NCBI GenBank assembly: GCA_949752745.1
Contig: OX457034.1
Location: 4,105,646 to 4,169,645 of the forward strand
DNA length: 64,000 nucleotides
Source: Protula sp. h YS-2021
Taxonomy: Eukaryota; Annelida; Polychaeta; Sabellida; Serpulidae
Reading direction: 5' to 3'
Of the stretch, positions 34,517-45,043 are shown piece by piece (position 1 is the stretch's first letter; each line of letters opens with the position of its first letter). Below the pieces are notes generated by a model. That model was not told where the DNA came from. It saw only the letters and a program-made list of their open reading frames with translations, and ran no database searches. The position numbers and the translations under genes were made by a program.

Positions 34517-35231
34517 TGTCGTAACCAACTTTTGAGGGTGTATGTAGTTGATTTTACGACTTAATCCATTACCGGGAATTGTGAGTAACACAGAAATAAA
34601 ACACAAGTATTTAACTATAAATAGAATTTATAACCAATTAATTATAAATACCTTTTGCAAGTCATAAGTTTCTTATAACTAGTTTAGTAAATTCCGACAG
34701 ACCGTTCCTTTATTCGCGGAGAGATGTTACTCCGTTGCTGCCGAGACCCGTCCTCCCTTTCCTGTATTTACACGGATTTTTATATTAACTGGTCCAAACA
34801 AAGACTCGATACTATGTTCTTTGAAGCTACATTATCTGTTATTCAAGAGTCTAAAATAACTAGCCTTATCGCCCGTAATTAGCATTGTGGTCAACAGTAA
34901 CTGAACACATGGTATCAGTTTGGTCAGATTGGAGCAGGGTAGTCCTGACACGTAATGAAATATTTCCCGGATAAAACAGCTAATCAAGATGTCCAGTTGT
35001 GAGAAAACTTAACATCACACAAGGTTTCGTGTGGACTGTTTAAATATCAAACGGGCATGGTGAATAGGCGATAAGCTACACTGTTTGATAAATAACACGT
35101 TTAACTTAATGATAATGCTTGGTGTCAACAAATCTACATATAACATACAACATTTAAATATACACAAATTTACCTCAGTTAAAGGAACCCTTTAACTGCT
35201 CTTATTTCCGTAAAAAGGTCGGTTTCCAACA
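34517..35231 (-). repeat. 3' LTR (715 bp)
   Basis: Starts TGTCGTAACC and ends TTTCCAACA on the plus strand, so it has TG...CA ends on either strand. It matches the right LTR over its length once that LTR's MITE is removed. Confidence 0.95.
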
Positions 35232-35245
35232 CCCTCCCCGGCTGA
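35232..35245 (-). promoter_or_regulatory. Polypurine tract
   Basis: On the minus strand CCGGGGAGGG lies directly before the 3' LTR start TGTTGG, the expected place and composition for plus-strand priming. Confidence 0.7.
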
Positions 35246-36948
35246 TTTAACAACCCCCGGGTGTTTCAATTCTTAATGCCAATGTTTGTACCTTACATCT
35301 TAATCAATTTTACAAACAGCAGTAAATATATGGGGTACATCGATAAGTGTTGACCTTTTTATGAAAAGAAAAGGCAACTTGAGTTAGACACACACGCAAC
35401 ATCTAACATTGTGTGGCAACATATTTATATAAAGATATACAACGTGATTTGACAAGAGCAATTTAGCTATATTTATGCATGTTTGTTAAAAACATTGTTC
35501 ATGCGTGGCTTGGGTCACATTATTTTTACAGTGTCCTTTTCAAAGCTGGTCGTCGTCGTGTCCTATAGCCAATCTTTGTTTTCTTGCTATCTGAACTCAC
35601 GTCCATAACTGCGATTTGGGTCGTCTTAGGCAATTATCGTTGTCCTCACAATATATCAGCGAAGGATTAGCCGTGATATTTTATGTACACAACGTGCTTT
35701 GTAATTATCCGTTCTTCGAGAAACTTCGAGTTGTAATTATCCGTTCTCCGAGAAACTTCGAGTACTGAAACCCCTTGGCTTGATTATCAAGTCCACTGTA
35801 GCTATATTGCTGTTGGAAGTATAGCCTGGCTACAAGACAGAATTAATGACTGCTTGACTGACAAAGTCTTACATCACGCTTTATGACTGCTTTGTGTTCG
35901 CCTGGTTGAACACAGTACTTTTGATGGAACATATAGGTAACGCGAGAGGGTGATTGCTTTGTAGAAAAGTCTTACGTCATACGTTATGGCTGTTTCTGTG
36001 TTCGCCTGGTTGAACATAGCACTGTTGGTGGAACACATAGGTGACGCTAGCGAGTGATTGTAAAAGTCTAACGTCATACGCTATGACTGTTTCTGTGTTC
36101 GCCTGGTTGAACATAGCAGTTTAGGTGGAACACATAGGTGACGCTAGCGAGTGATTGTAAAAGTATAACGTCATACGCTATGACTGTTTCTGTGTTCGCC
36201 TGGTTGAACACAGTACACACACAGGTGACCCTAGCGAGTGATTGTTTTGTAAAAAAAGGTCTTATGTCATACACTATGGCTGTTTCTGTGTATTGTAAAA
36301 GTCTAACGTCATACGCTATGACTGTTTCTGTGTTCGCCTGGTTGAACATAGCAGTTTTGGTGGAACACATAGGTGACGCTAGCGAGTGATTGTAAAAGTA
36401 TAACGTCATACGCTATGACTGTTTCTGTGTTCGCCTGGTTGAACACAGTACACACACAGGTGACGCTAGCGAGTGATTGTTTTGTAAAAAAAGGTCTTAT
36501 GTCATACACTATGGCTGTTTCTGTGTTCGCCTGGTTGAACACAATACTTTTGTATACCCGGCAGATAAATTTGTGAGTATAGTTACGATAGCGGTCCAAC
36601 TTAGATGGCTGCTTGTTGAGAGTCTTCGTACAAAATCCTCATACGGTAAAAGGCACTGATACCCAACCACGCTTCAGGTTTACATGCATTTGTACATTTA
36701 TACATTGTTGTATCTTTCAATATTAAAGATTCGTTATTATAGCTTATGTGGGTTATGTGGATAGTACATCATTCAACACACATTAAAATTCGCATAAAGA
36801 TACGTTCTAACGTTTCATTACCTCTGTTACATTTACTATTATAACTATACATCTCAATTAGAACATGGTCTATCTGTAAACATTTGTAAGATCATGTTCT
36901 TATATCTGCGAAACATTCGGGGTGCTAGAACTAGGTTCTTTGATAAGG
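35246..36948 (-). repeat. 3' non-coding region of the retroelement with tandem repeats
   Basis: Downstream of env on the minus strand. From about 35870 to 36560 there are about seven copies of a ~97-bp unit (TCATACGCTATGACTGTTTC, TGTTCGCCTGGTTGAACA, TAGGTGACGCTAGCGAGTGA) with a ~235-bp higher-order pattern. The open frames on both strands are repeat artefacts. The rest is unique. Confidence 0.85.
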
Positions 36949-37560
36949 TTAAAGGTCTAACGAAGCTTGACAAGTAGGGTCAAAGGAAATCTCTGAATAA
37001 TAATTTAGATTGCCGATTAACATACGAACTGCTGTAGGACCGCTCAATATTTCCTTAAGAGCTTTGGCCTGAAATCTATTAACCGAAATTTGGGTGGGTA
37101 GTGTTAGTTGATCAGAGATACCAAAGGCTTCAAGTGATAAATTTTCCCAGTCCACTGAAAGCGATCCTGAAAAGTAGTGAACATTTACATTAGATAATAC
37201 GATTTTTCCGCGCTTGGTTATTCTTATAAGGGTCGGTGGAAAAGGAAACGTGTGAATTTTGAGGCACACGTGCCGGATATGATTGGATACATCCAACAAA
37301 ATATACGTTTTTGCACGATATTCGAAATAAGAAGCCAATCCGAAGTGCCGGAGCAATGCCCGAAATGCGAAATAAAGATTTATACACATTAGAATAGTAA
37401 TAATAATTCCAAAAGGAATTAAAGTAAGAATTATAGTATGCTCAAATTCCGAAAGCTGTAACTGACCGTCATTTAGTTTTGCTGCGCGCACTTGACCAAT
37501 GTGCATAGCTTGCATGGCAGCAGAAACATAGTATACCTTTTTTGTTATAATCCCAACCAA
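36949..37560 (-). CDS. Env C-terminal part in a shifted frame
   Basis: A 203-codon frame continues where the preceding env frame stops, offset by a frameshift at about 37545-37560 near an A-rich run. It has a strong membrane segment (TIILTLIPFGIIITILMCIN) and then a basic, presumably internal, tail of about 130 residues. A long tail after the membrane anchor is more than I expect for a simple errantivirus env. It may be the true env C-terminus after a frameshift or a separate coding segment; the frame's first codon is not ATG. Confidence 0.55.
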   Translation of the reverse strand: MVGIITKKVYYVSAAMQAMHIGQVRAAKLNDGQLQLSEFEHTIILTLIPFGIIITILMCINLYFAFRALLRHFGLASYFEYRAKTYILLDVSNHIRHVCLKIHTFPFPPTLIRITKRGKIVLSNVNVHYFSGSLSVDWENLSLEAFGISDQLTLPTQISVNRFQAKALKEILSGPTAVRMLIGNLNYYSEISFDPTCQASLDL

Positions 37561-38477
37561 ATAAGGGATAACAAAAGCAAAATTGTTACAACCGAATTCA
37601 ATACTGCATGCAGCGGTGTAGAAATTACTGGTTTGATTGTTTGAAACATTCCATGGTTAGATGCCAAATTTAGCAACTCATCAGAGGGTTTAAAATAAAT
37701 TGGCTTGCTATTTTTAGCCAAAGTTATTGCCTTTTTGAAATCAACGGCAAACATATTTTCCTTTTTAACCGTGTTTGACCAGTTTGCCGACTTAATGTTT
37801 AACTGTGGAATGTTTAATTTTTCCGGATGAAACGGAGTTTCTGAACTTATATTTTTGAACGAAAAATTCTCACGCATACCTGCTAAATACAATGTGTTAT
37901 GAAGATAAATTTTACTTAAGCTCAGTTTTGTAGCTGAATGATGACAATCATTTAATTTACTATTTACTACAAAAGACTTTGTCGAAAGAGTGCAACCACA
38001 GGAAATTCCGAATTTTGAGAACCCATTGTGGGATAATGTTTGGGGTGTTTGGTGTAAACAAGAAAGCATCAGGTCCATAGGTTTAGAGATGACTATGACG
38101 TTGCCTTTTTCTAGATATATTAATTTCGGTTCCATTTCCATATCCTGATGATATAGGATATTGCATTTGTCATATGCAATATCCGACTTATTAAAAAATA
38201 AAGATGACGTGCACGATGCGTGTGAGGACCTGATGAGGGCTTTAGGGGTTGCACATTGGAGAAAATTGTCACCAGTACAATTATTAATATCGCTATAGGT
38301 TAGCTCGATGCAAAATTGCCGATCCTGTGAAACTGCAATATATGGTGACACACCTGAAATTTGAATCATAGCATTATCATCGGATACATTAGCATGATGT
38401 TGGCGTACTGGTAAAGGAAAAACTGAAGACTTATACAAGGTAAACAGTGAATCAATTGACCTTAAGGGAATTTGCAT
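37545..38477 (-). CDS. Env, middle part (after an in-frame stop)
   Basis: This frame is in register with the env frame at 38502-39437 and separated from it by one TGA (38502-38504), so it is the same gene. It is a Cys- and Asn-rich ectodomain with several N-glycosylation sequons (for example NCTG, NKSD, NFSF, NISS) and ends in a hydrophobic stretch (VVTILLLLSLIWLG). Confidence 0.75.
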   Translation of the reverse strand: MQIPLRSIDSLFTLYKSSVFPLPVRQHHANVSDDNAMIQISGVSPYIAVSQDRQFCIELTYSDINNCTGDNFLQCATPKALIRSSHASCTSSLFFNKSDIAYDKCNILYHQDMEMEPKLIYLEKGNVIVISKPMDLMLSCLHQTPQTLSHNGFSKFGISCGCTLSTKSFVVNSKLNDCHHSATKLSLSKIYLHNTLYLAGMRENFSFKNISSETPFHPEKLNIPQLNIKSANWSNTVKKENMFAVDFKKAITLAKNSKPIYFKPSDELLNLASNHGMFQTIKPVISTPLHAVLNSVVTILLLLSLIWLGL

Positions 38478-38501
38478 ATGAATATACAGAAATTTCTCGT
38501 C

Positions 38502-39437
38502 TCAAGAGACGTGAATATTGGAGTTCTTATAATAGAGGCTAATATCTCCATATGCTAGTTTTAAAGAAGAAAATTTTCGCTGAAGATTCTCAGAGATATT
38601 TTCTAAGGTAGCCTTAAAAACTGTTAACGGGATCACATCTGTGGTTAGTGTACCAGTATGCAACATTTCAAGAGAGGTAACGAATTTGTATGCTTCAAAT
38701 TCTAGTTGATTGAGAAGCGGTATCTGGATAGCTATCTTTTGTAAAAGAATATGAATAAAATCCATTGAGTCGTGCAAGGCAGATTTAAATTCATCCAACG
38801 TAGATACAATGTTCCGAATAGTACTTACTGTTGAATTGGCAAACCCACTCAATTCTTGTATAGCTATGTGGTTCTCTGCCATGGCCTGGAAAATGTTCTC
38901 CAACCTGTCTTGTGTAGTAACCATAAAGCTGTTGACGGAGTCGGTGTTGAAGCGGGATCCTTGCATCTCATTTTGGATTTGCAAGATATGATTTGCCAGG
39001 ACATGAGCATCATGAGAGGTACTGAGACCAAAAAGTGATTTCCCTATTTTCCCAACAATGTCGAAAAGACCGCGTCTCACCCGACGTGTTTGAAAAGACC
39101 CTTTTGTCAAGTCCGAGACAGTTTGCTTATACTTTGTTAAGGAACCACGGATTTCCGAAGTTTGGTTTCGGAGAAATTGAAATAGTGCATGGAATTTTTG
39201 ACACATATCATTTTTGTCTAAATATTGCTCTCCACAAATACGTGGGTCCAATAAGCCATCCGGAATCGCAAAATCCGGAATTTTCACTGCAAAGGTGTGT
39301 GCCCAATAATTAAAAGTGTTATTGTAGAAGCCGCGTTGGTAGAAAGCTATTCCCAGATGAGGTAACGCTGTCACTTTCGAAGAATTTGCGGCTCCCATTG
39401 CCATCAGTATAACTGTGATGACCGCAAATAAACTCAT
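38502..39437 (-). CDS. Env, N-terminal part: errantivirus/baculovirus F-like fusion protein
   Basis: The 311-codon frame begins with a signal-peptide-like segment (residues 1-19), then an ectodomain with a basic cleavage site RRVRR (residues 118-122) immediately followed by a hydrophobic Gly/Phe-rich segment (GLFDIVGKIGKSLFGL) of the type that serves as a fusion peptide in errantiviral Env and baculovirus F proteins. A long helical region with heptad-like hydrophobics follows. The frame then meets a TGA. Cleavage and fusion are known for the family and inferred here. In errantiviruses env is made from a spliced RNA; I did not locate the acceptor. Confidence 0.85.
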   Translation of the reverse strand: MSLFAVITVILMAMGAANSSKVTALPHLGIAFYQRGFYNNTFNYWAHTFAVKIPDFAIPDGLLDPRICGEQYLDKNDMCQKFHALFQFLRNQTSEIRGSLTKYKQTVSDLTKGSFQTRRVRRGLFDIVGKIGKSLFGLSTSHDAHVLANHILQIQNEMQGSRFNTDSVNSFMVTTQDRLENIFQAMAENHIAIQELSGFANSTVSTIRNIVSTLDEFKSALHDSMDFIHILLQKIAIQIPLLNQLEFEAYKFVTSLEMLHTGTLTTDVIPLTVFKATLENISENLQRKFSSLKLAYGDISLYYKNSNIHVS

Positions 39438-40353
39438 CTCTGCTTTTCTGAAACCACTAAGAGAAAGCTTTACTCATGTAGTGACTATGTTTTGTCCCCG
39501 TTACGAGCCTGAATTGGGCAAGAGAAAAACTAACGGACATTATTTTTCCGCATATTTGGAGGCTGTATTTGAAAACCACCAATGTATTTCTCGTAAAGTT
39601 TTGATAACTACTTCTCTTTCACTTTGTACCTTTGTGTAGAAAATTTAAAAAGTAGGAACAGTGACTTCTTCATGCACCAGCCATCAGTGCACATAACTTG
39701 CTTCGATAGGTCGAATGTTTCCTATTCTGGTTCTTTTGTCCCCTAGACCGTCTCCAATTTTACCGATTCCAACGAGACGATCTTGGAAGAACCCATATCA
39801 CTCGTGCACCGAGTAGGAGACTTAAAGTTATTTAAATCCCTTCTCTTTGTTATCTAGCTGGTGCTACGTTCTGTATAATCCTAACTTTACCAGCTCTCTA
39901 CATTTGTTTTCATTTAATGTGGTGGAGATACAGTATTTATTCACTGACAATACTCTGACTTTATGTTATTGTCTCCATTCTTTAGATGTTTCTTGCTAGG
40001 CAAGTGTCTAAATAGACGATGGGTTAACATACGAGAATTACTTTGAGGCCTATCAGCATAATGGCGTATTTAATTCAAGCAGTTCAAATGATTGCGATAT
40101 TCTTTACAGTTAACTTATGTGACATTACAACAGTTTTTTTTGTTGAGTTTGGGCGATAACAGAGCTACTTCTTTGCGTTCCTGACCCTCGTACATTTATT
40201 TTTTAAAGAACATTTCTACAGAACTGGGCTTAAGCACAAGTTAAGACCTAATAACACACATATATAATACATTTATACTTCCGTACAAACAAACCTAGCC
40301 GAATATCGTTTCATGTTGGTAAACTTACTTATTTGGGGGTAAGTAAAGGATTA
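39438..40353 (-). other. Retroelement spacer between pol and env
   Basis: No open frame of note on the coding strand; probably untranslated and possibly holding the env splice acceptor. Confidence 0.5.
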
Positions 40354-40563
40354 CTATAGCTTCCGCTTTCTACGTCTCTCTTTGAGAGGAATTGCATGAT
40401 GTTCCAGGTATTTCAGACAAGCTTCGTTAAGATTGTCTCGTGGAACCCACGAATTATGACGGTTGGAATAATTCTTCCATTTTACAAAGTATTCTGTCTC
40501 TCCTCGTTTGTTAATGTGGTAACCGATTAATTTCTCTATTTCAAAAAAAATGGCCATCGTCAC
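40354..40563 (-). CDS. Chromodomain at the C-terminus of integrase (shifted frame)
   Basis: The frame encodes FEIEKLIGYHINKRGETEYF, VKWKNYSNRHNSWVPRDNL and a basic tail RRRKRKL, a chromodomain: an EKI-like strand, Y-x-VKWK, then the N-x-W-x-P turn and a C-terminal helix. It overlaps the end of the integrase frame at a run of eight T on the coding strand (in ATGGCCATTTTTTTTGAAAT), where integrase terminates. Chromodomains at this position in chromoviruses are thought to direct integration to marked chromatin. Confidence 0.85.
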   Translation of the reverse strand: MTMAIFFEIEKLIGYHINKRGETEYFVKWKNYSNRHNSWVPRDNLNEACLKYLEHHAIPLKERRRKRKL

Positions 40564-41716
40564 GGTCTTGCGATGGTTGCGACAGTGTGTCTTCTGATGC
40601 TTGTCGCAACGGTCCTGTGTTGGGATTTGGTGTTGCTAGTATTTCTTCTAAATCGTTGTATGGAACTTCATCATCAGACATTTCTGGCACTGGGTCTTGA
40701 ATGTTCGGTTCGTCATTTGGACGTTCCAGAGGGTCGATACACTTTTTCAACCTGTTCACATGAACTGACGCCTTGACTAATTTGTTGTTATCAACTTTCC
40801 GTAACTTTACGGTTGAGTCGCCTAGAGATCGTTCGATGTAGTAAGGTCCCACCCAAGGACGGGAAAGTTTACGTGACATTCCTGGAGGGGTCTTTGGAAG
40901 AAACAAGAAGACTTCATCCCCTTCTTTGAGGTTGGTGGCCCGTGTTTGGTGCTTAGCGTCGTATTGCTCCTTCATTAAACGTTGGTGAACCTCAATGTTC
41001 TCTTTTGCCGTCTCTTGTGCTTCTGCCATTGTCTCCATCAAGTCGGTCACGTAGCTCTGCATATTTAAGAGAACTTTAGTATGAGTGGGTAGTTTGAACT
41101 GCAAGGGTGAGCGAGCGTGCCTTCCAAACATAAGATAATAAGGCGTGTAGTCGGTGCTCCTGTTACTTGGTGATGAATTATAAGCGTAAAGAGCACTTGG
41201 TAGACACTCGTCCCAGTTGTCCTGTTTCGTGTTTACCAAGAAGCTAAGACATTTTACTATTGTTTGATTCATGCGTTCGGTGGCTCCATCACACTGTGGA
41301 TGATACGCACTAGTGAAAACTCCTTTTACACTGAAGATGTTCCTTGTAATTTCCATGATATTAGACACAAAGTTTTGTCCTTGGTCACTCAGTAACCTCT
41401 CAGGGGGTCCGTATTTGCAAACAATACCTTCATAGAAGACCTTTGCAACTGTTTTTGCTGTCATATCTGGAATAGCGAAAGCGTCACAGTACTTAGTAAA
41501 TAAATCCACAAAGACCAAAAGGTATTTATTTTTCGACCTTGATACGACGTGAGTTTCGACGATGTCCACTCCTATGGTATGCCATGGGTAAGGCGCTTCG
41601 ATGGGTTGCAGAGGGGCCTTCTTTTGGCGACTCGCTTTAGCCTTTTGACATTCTTGACACGACTGACAGTAAATTCGAATGTCCTTAAGCATACCTGGCC
41701 ACCAGTAGTTTTGCAA
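40541..41716 (-). CDS. Integrase
   Basis: A 391-codon frame with the second half of the zinc-binding domain (C17-x2-C20), the catalytic D51, D111 and E147 with 35 residues between the last two, and a GPY/F-type C-terminal module (RPWVGPYYIERSLGD, about residues 290-304). The first half of the zinc domain (HEEAHFG, H-x-type) lies just upstream in the same frame before the listed methionine, so the integrase region starts near 41760. It is in a different frame from protease-RT, broken near 41757. It ends after DDGHFF at the T8 run. Confidence 0.93.
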   Translation of the reverse strand: MQNYWWPGMLKDIRIYCQSCQECQKAKASRQKKAPLQPIEAPYPWHTIGVDIVETHVVSRSKNKYLLVFVDLFTKYCDAFAIPDMTAKTVAKVFYEGIVCKYGPPERLLSDQGQNFVSNIMEITRNIFSVKGVFTSAYHPQCDGATERMNQTIVKCLSFLVNTKQDNWDECLPSALYAYNSSPSNRSTDYTPYYLMFGRHARSPLQFKLPTHTKVLLNMQSYVTDLMETMAEAQETAKENIEVHQRLMKEQYDAKHQTRATNLKEGDEVFLFLPKTPPGMSRKLSRPWVGPYYIERSLGDSTVKLRKVDNNKLVKASVHVNRLKKCIDPLERPNDEPNIQDPVPEMSDDEVPYNDLEEILATPNPNTGPLRQASEDTLSQPSQDRDDGHFF

Positions 41717-41756
41717 TATTTTGTGCCATACTTTGATGAAACCGAAGTGAGCTTCT

Positions 41757-44627
41757 TCATGTGTTGTGTTGACTTTTTGAAAGTACTAGTTGTAATACAC
41801 ACTTCTCGGCTTTAGCCTTTTCCTGGTTCCTCGGTTGGTAGTGGACTCTATACAGAATGTTCTCTAGAATCATGAAGTCGTGAAGATTAGCTAGTAAGAG
41901 TCGCAGCCGCTTAGAGCATTCCGGTCCATCCTTTCCTTGTAGGAGATCTATGCGGTCCTTGCATTCGTCATCCTGACTCTGTAGCTGATTAATCTCCTTT
42001 CTCTTTGTTTCATCCATATCAAACCTTTCAAGTTGGATTTTTGTCTGATCCGTCGAAATTTTTGAAGCATTGCCATGCTTGCGAGAGTTGATAGCCAAAA
42101 CTTGCAATGACTTCATGTCAGGAACGTTAATGATGGCAGGCTTTTCGAAATCAGGATCCTGTGGTAGGTTCGTATATTCTTTCGGAAGGGTTAGTGTTGG
42201 AAATCGGCTAATACAGTCTGCGTGTGCCATAGCTGATCCCTTCTGGTATTCAATTGTTTTATCCAGTGTAGAAAGCAGGCTGTCAATGCGTGCTAACCTT
42301 CCATGTAGTGGCTTGCTGTTTTCAAGATGCATCAGTGCCTTGTGGTCTGTCACAAACGTGACCTTGTTGAACTGGAAATAAGGCAGGAATTGTTTCATTG
42401 CGTAGTAGATTGCCGTAAGCTCCAAATTAGTCACGGTATAATTTTTCTCATGTTTACTAAGTGATCTACCACAGTACCATAATACACGCTCAACTGGTTG
42501 GCCGTTGTACTCCTGCACTTGCGTGAGCATCCCGGATAATCCTTCGTAAGATGCGTCAGTATACACTTTAAACGGTTTCCTGAAATCAGGGTAGCCTAAG
42601 GTTGGTGAGTTTAAAAGTGCTTTCTTCAACTCGTCAAAACTGATTTGACACCTTCCGGTCCACTGGTAACTTGCCCCTTTCTTCAGAAGTTTGTATAAAG
42701 GTGCTGCTAAATCAGGAAAATGTGGTATAAATTTCCTGTAAAAACCAACCATACCAAGCCATCTTCTAACTGCCTTTGGCGATTTAGGTTGGGAATATTC
42801 ACGAATAACGCGTGTTTTTTCGGAGTCTGGTTTCCAACCTTGCGCCGAGAGCACATTACCAAAAAATTTGATTTCCGTTTTTTCGAAGCAGCATTTTTCT
42901 ATCTTAACCTTCAGATTGGCTTTGATGAGTCTTTTGAGTACTTCATTGATGTGATCCAAATGTTCGTCAAAGGTTTTGCTGTAAATAATTATGTCATCAA
43001 TGTAGCATAGACAAATTTGGTACTGAATACCCTTGAGAACTAGCTCCATCAAGCGTGTGTAAGATGATGGCGAGTTCTTCAAGCCCATTGGTAGTCGCTT
43101 GAAGCAATACTGACCTCCTTCGAACGAAAACGCAGTGATAGGTTTTGATTCTTTGTCAAGAACTTGTTGAAAGAATCCTTGAATCAAATCTAGAGTGGAG
43201 AAGAACCTTGGTGCGGCAGTACCGAGTCGATCAATGGTACTATCGAGTCTTGGTAAGTAGGTACGATCTGGAACAGTAACTTCATTTACACCCCTAAAGT
43301 CGATGCACAGCCGGGTCTGAATAGGTTGATCCGGTGACCTGCGAGCTCTATTTACGATGACGAGCGGCGAACTCCATGGCGATATGCACGGTTCTATGAC
43401 ATCTTGTTTTAGTAACATTTCAATGTGATTTTTAGCATGATCAGTAGCTGTCGGATTATACCGGTACGGCTTCCTGTAAATGGGGCGAGCATCTGACTTA
43501 ATGTTTATCTTATGTGTCATAAGATCACACTTGCCTAATTCCCCATTAAAAGAGAATGCTTTTGCGTTCTTGGCTAAAACGTCGAATAGACTTTCGCGTT
43601 GTTCTGGTGTAAGTTCACAATCTCCCCAGCTTATCTTTTCTTGAATTAGCGTTCTAGCTGCCGCAAAACTCTGGTAGGTCTCGGGATCCGAGTTGTTCGA
43701 TTTTGTTCTAATGTTATTTACGGAGGGTTCCTCCCCGGCTTGAAGCGGTTCCTGAGTAAACGGAAGTAGATCATCCTCTTGGAAAAGTGGTTGAAACACA
43801 GCAATTGCCATGTGTTTAGGAACAGTCACTGATTTCCCATGTATGTTCATGACTCGGAGAAGAACTTTTCCGTTTTTAAATGTTACTAAAGTGTTAGCCA
43901 GATAAGCTCCTTTATTGAGTAGGTTTGGATGAGCGGTCACCATCCCATCTACTGCATTTGGAACATCAATTAGTATGCCATATATATGCTCCTGTACTTC
44001 TCCCTTTATTTGGAAACGCTTTTCGGCTTTGATCTTATAAGTTTTACAAAGACGGAGTTGGCTCTTCCCTATGTCGATATTTGCACCGTTTTCTGCTAAG
44101 AAATTTCGGCCTAAAATCAGGTCTACTATGAGATCCTCGACAATATACGCTTGAATTGTGTATGGGTTCTTACCTAGAATACACTGGATGTTTGTTTCGC
44201 CTTTAATTGTCATCCTTTCTCCACCTGCGGTCTTAGCGTAGGATATTCTGCAGTTTTGTAGAGGTGTTTTGATGCTGTTTGGTAACTGCTGGTAGTCTTT
44301 TTCAGATATGCAGCAGTCGGCTCCTGTATCCACAAGTGCGTTAACCGTAAAGGATGAATCAGCAAACTGAACTATTATATGAGTGCTGTTTTCCAGTTGA
44401 AGAATTGGACATATCCGTTTATCTTTCCGATTAAATGTTCCATTGTCTGGTTTGGCTAGAGCACTTAAAGATTGTTGCAGGTGTTGGTTATGGGGATTGT
44501 ACTCCTTGTGACCTCCGGGAACCCCAGTTGACGGAGGCTTTACTTGTTTAAAGCCGCTATCCCTTCGTCCAGAAGCCTTAATCCTTCTGGATCTGCATTC
44601 TTTCTGTTGTTGTATGAGGCTGCACAT
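41757..44627 (-). CDS. Protease, reverse transcriptase and RNase H
   Basis: A 956-codon frame. Aspartic protease with VDTGAD at residues 99-104 and ILGRNFL about residues 171-177; RT with LCIDFRGVN (440-448), STLDLIQGF (477-485), LPMGLKNSP (512-520) and YIDD (542-545); RNase H with YTDAS (689-693), NLEL and FVTDHKAL. All catalytic positions I can check are present. Its start overlaps the end of gag by about 90 bases in another frame, as expected for expression by frameshift. It ends with a frameshift into the integrase frame near 41757. Confidence 0.95.
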   Translation of the reverse strand: MCSLIQQQKECRSRRIKASGRRDSGFKQVKPPSTGVPGGHKEYNPHNQHLQQSLSALAKPDNGTFNRKDKRICPILQLENSTHIIVQFADSSFTVNALVDTGADCCISEKDYQQLPNSIKTPLQNCRISYAKTAGGERMTIKGETNIQCILGKNPYTIQAYIVEDLIVDLILGRNFLAENGANIDIGKSQLRLCKTYKIKAEKRFQIKGEVQEHIYGILIDVPNAVDGMVTAHPNLLNKGAYLANTLVTFKNGKVLLRVMNIHGKSVTVPKHMAIAVFQPLFQEDDLLPFTQEPLQAGEEPSVNNIRTKSNNSDPETYQSFAAARTLIQEKISWGDCELTPEQRESLFDVLAKNAKAFSFNGELGKCDLMTHKINIKSDARPIYRKPYRYNPTATDHAKNHIEMLLKQDVIEPCISPWSSPLVIVNRARRSPDQPIQTRLCIDFRGVNEVTVPDRTYLPRLDSTIDRLGTAAPRFFSTLDLIQGFFQQVLDKESKPITAFSFEGGQYCFKRLPMGLKNSPSSYTRLMELVLKGIQYQICLCYIDDIIIYSKTFDEHLDHINEVLKRLIKANLKVKIEKCCFEKTEIKFFGNVLSAQGWKPDSEKTRVIREYSQPKSPKAVRRWLGMVGFYRKFIPHFPDLAAPLYKLLKKGASYQWTGRCQISFDELKKALLNSPTLGYPDFRKPFKVYTDASYEGLSGMLTQVQEYNGQPVERVLWYCGRSLSKHEKNYTVTNLELTAIYYAMKQFLPYFQFNKVTFVTDHKALMHLENSKPLHGRLARIDSLLSTLDKTIEYQKGSAMAHADCISRFPTLTLPKEYTNLPQDPDFEKPAIINVPDMKSLQVLAINSRKHGNASKISTDQTKIQLERFDMDETKRKEINQLQSQDDECKDRIDLLQGKDGPECSKRLRLLLANLHDFMILENILYRVHYQPRNQEKAKAEKCVLQLVLSKSQHNT

Positions 44628-45043
44628 TTATGTGTTGGATGATCAAAGCTGTTGCATATACTGCATGGATAGTACCTTTTCTGAGTCTGGTGTCCGCCGC
44701 GACCGCGTCCTCTACCCCGAAAGGTTCCGCGGCCACGTCTTCTGTGATAAGTGTCAGCGGGCGTTGAAGTTCTCTGCCCATGGGCTGGTTCCTCCTCGAT
44801 TGCGTTGACGGATATGAACTTTTTGGTCGAAAAGTAGAGATTTTTCGCCTTCTGTGCACATTCATCCACATCCTTGAGAGCAACAAGCTTAAGCTGTCCG
44901 CTCATCTCCGGAGGCATGATGGAAATGAAGGTTGATATCCTCAGATTTTCATCAGTAAACCCCAGTTGGTCGCACACTGCTCCATGACGTAAGACCTGGT
45001 CATCGAAATCGTCTTTAGTCCGAATCTTCATGTTTAAGGTCAT
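44540..45043 (-). CDS. Gag, C-terminal part with zinc knuckle
   Basis: The frame contains a basic RGRGRGRGG-like stretch and the CCHC knuckle CSICNSFDHPTHKC (C-x2-C-x4-H-x4-C), typical of nucleocapsid. It overlaps the pol frame at its end. Confidence 0.85.
   Translation of the reverse strand: MTLNMKIRTKDDFDDQVLRHGAVCDQLGFTDENLRISTFISIMPPEMSGQLKLVALKDVDECAQKAKNLYFSTKKFISVNAIEEEPAHGQRTSTPADTYHRRRGRGTFRGRGRGRGGHQTQKRYYPCSICNSFDHPTHKCAASYNNRKNADPEGLRLLDEGIAALNK

Noticed and set aside
37190..37387. Frames on other strands across env, integrase and RT
   Set aside because: Shadows of the retroelement genes; none carries a domain.
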